Of a DNA stretch of 7,202 bases, positions 6,534 through 7,202 are shown one piece after another. Position numbers and translations under genes: made by a program. Position 1 is the first letter of the stretch. Each line of letters begins with the position of its first letter. Source of the stretch: Hyphomicrobiales bacterium (GTDB taxonomy: Bacteria > Pseudomonadota > Alphaproteobacteria > Rhizobiales > Rhizobiaceae); NCBI GenBank assembly GCA_011087745.1, contig JAALLB010000090.1:1-7202 (forward strand), in the 5' to 3' direction. The notes beneath the pieces were generated by a model. The model did not search any database and was not told the DNA's origin. It saw nothing but the letters and a program-made list of their open reading frames with translations.

Positions 6534-7202
6534 ATGCGCCGACTTATTTTAAGCGTTTTACTCATCATGTTTGCATCAACGTTAGCATTTGCAAATGAGA
6601 GTACTCCAAAACCTAACATCACTGAGTTCACTCTAGAAAATGGACTGCGACTGGTTGTGATACCGGATAGACGGGCACCGGTCGTAACTCACATGGCCTG
6701 GTATAAGGTGGGTTCTGCGGATGATCCTCAGGGAAGATCTGGCATTGCACATTTCTTTGAGCACTTGATGTTTAAGGGCACATCTACTTACAAAAACAAT
6801 GAATTTTCAGCTGCTGTTTCTGCCATTGGCGGACAGGAGAATGTCTTTACCAGTTGGGACTACACTGCTTATTATCAAAAAGTTGCCCCTTCAGCTCTTC
6901 CGGACATGATGAAATATGAAGCAGACCGAATGCGCAATCTGGTTGTAACGGAAGATGTTTTTCTGCCAGAACGCGATGTTGTTTTAGAAGAAAGAAGTGG
7001 CCGTGTGGACAGAAGTCCTTCCGCAATCCTTTCTGAATTTAGTCGTGCTGCACTCCATACGAACCATCCCTATTCAATTCCAATAATTGGTTGGGAACAT
7101 GAAATTGCTAGGTTGAAGATGGAAGATTCACTTGCTTTTTATGAGCGTTGGGTATTGCCAAGTTACCGAACGTTGAATGAGAAAGTGCGGTTAAGGGTTT
7201 TT
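6534..7202 (+). CDS. Exported M16 family zinc metallopeptidase, N-terminal part
   Basis: The frame is open from ATG 6534 to the window edge, 223 codons with no stop; full M16 proteins are normally over 400 residues. Residues 1-20 form a Sec signal: MRR, a hydrophobic core, and a likely cut after AFA at 18-20, so the enzyme probably acts in the periplasm or envelope. The inverted zinc motif HFFEH is at 73-77, giving His73 and His77 as ligands and Glu76 as catalytic base. ERDVVLEER at 146-154 supplies the third ligand, probably Glu153. FYERWVLP (202-209) matches the family, but the following residues (SYRTLNEKV) do not match the expected NNA..VV.GD strand. That change falls inside the right inverted repeat. 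An in-frame ATG at 6516 is an alternative start; 6534 gives the cleaner signal peptide. Confidence 0.9.
   Translation, partial: MRRLILSVLLIMFASTLAFANESTPKPNITEFTLENGLRLVVIPDRRAPVVTHMAWYKVGSADDPQGRSGIAHFFEHLMFKGTSTYKNNEFSAAVSAIGGQENVFTSWDYTAYYQKVAPSALPDMMKYEADRMRNLVVTEDVFLPERDVVLEERSGRVDRSPSAILSEFSRAALHTNHPYSIPIIGWEHEIARLKMEDSLAFYERWVLPSYRTLNEKVRLRVF
7151..7202. repeat. Right copy of the 52-bp terminal inverted repeat
   Basis: This is the exact reverse complement of bases 1-52. It begins at the third base of Trp206 of the M16 gene and runs to the window edge. The first few codons (Val, Leu, Pro) still fit the M16 family, and the later ones do not. The true M16 sequence therefore probably ends near 7160, and most of this segment belongs to something else: an insertion sequence end or a chimeric join. 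Confidence 0.95.

Noticed and set aside
1..7202. Linear virus, plasmid or transposon with terminal inverted repeats
   Set aside because: There is no transposase, replication, capsid or partition gene. The genes are core chromosomal ones and the last is cut off by the repeat.

Overview
This window looks like a piece of an alphaproteobacterial chromosome, most likely from Hyphomicrobiales (Rhizobiales) or a close relative. The IleS has the alphaproteobacterial-type C-terminus with a decayed zinc knuckle. The divergent tadA / rluB-rsmD arrangement and the nearby lipoprotein and M16 peptidase genes also match what I know of that class. Base composition is fairly AT-rich for the group. The taxonomic call is an inference from protein features, not from a search.

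Layout. Positions 1-402 form a gene-poor leader with several hairpins, including three diverged copies of a hairpin repeat running up to the ileS start codon. ileS (403-3342, +) is complete. After a 157-base gap comes a small lipoprotein gene (3500-4189, +) that ends at a clear intrinsic terminator (4212-4236). tadA (4252-4701, -) converges on that terminator and diverges from rluB (4772-5872, +), which is followed 25 bases later by rsmD (5898-6449, +). A putative promoter (6468-6496) precedes an exported M16 zinc peptidase gene (from 6534, +), which is still open at the right edge.

Function. Four of the six genes act on translation: IleS charges tRNA-Ile, TadA makes inosine at the tRNA wobble position, RluB makes a pseudouridine in 23S rRNA, and RsmD methylates 16S rRNA. 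The other two encode envelope proteins, a lipoprotein and an exported M16 peptidase. I see no defence system, phage, CRISPR array or recognisable transposase. The coding content is ordinary housekeeping.

Unusual features. First, bases 1-52 are the exact reverse complement of bases 7151-7202, and the M16 protein stops resembling its family just inside the right copy. This could be an assembly or amplification artefact, or the ends of two copies of an unassembled insertion sequence in opposite orientations. I do not read it as evidence for a linear element. Second, the ileS leader carries tandem hairpin repeats with one compensatory base-pair change and an isoleucine-containing open frame overlapping the ileS start. 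This is a candidate for cis-regulation, unproven. Third, a terminator-like hairpin sharing a short motif with that leader lies between the divergent tadA and rluB genes.
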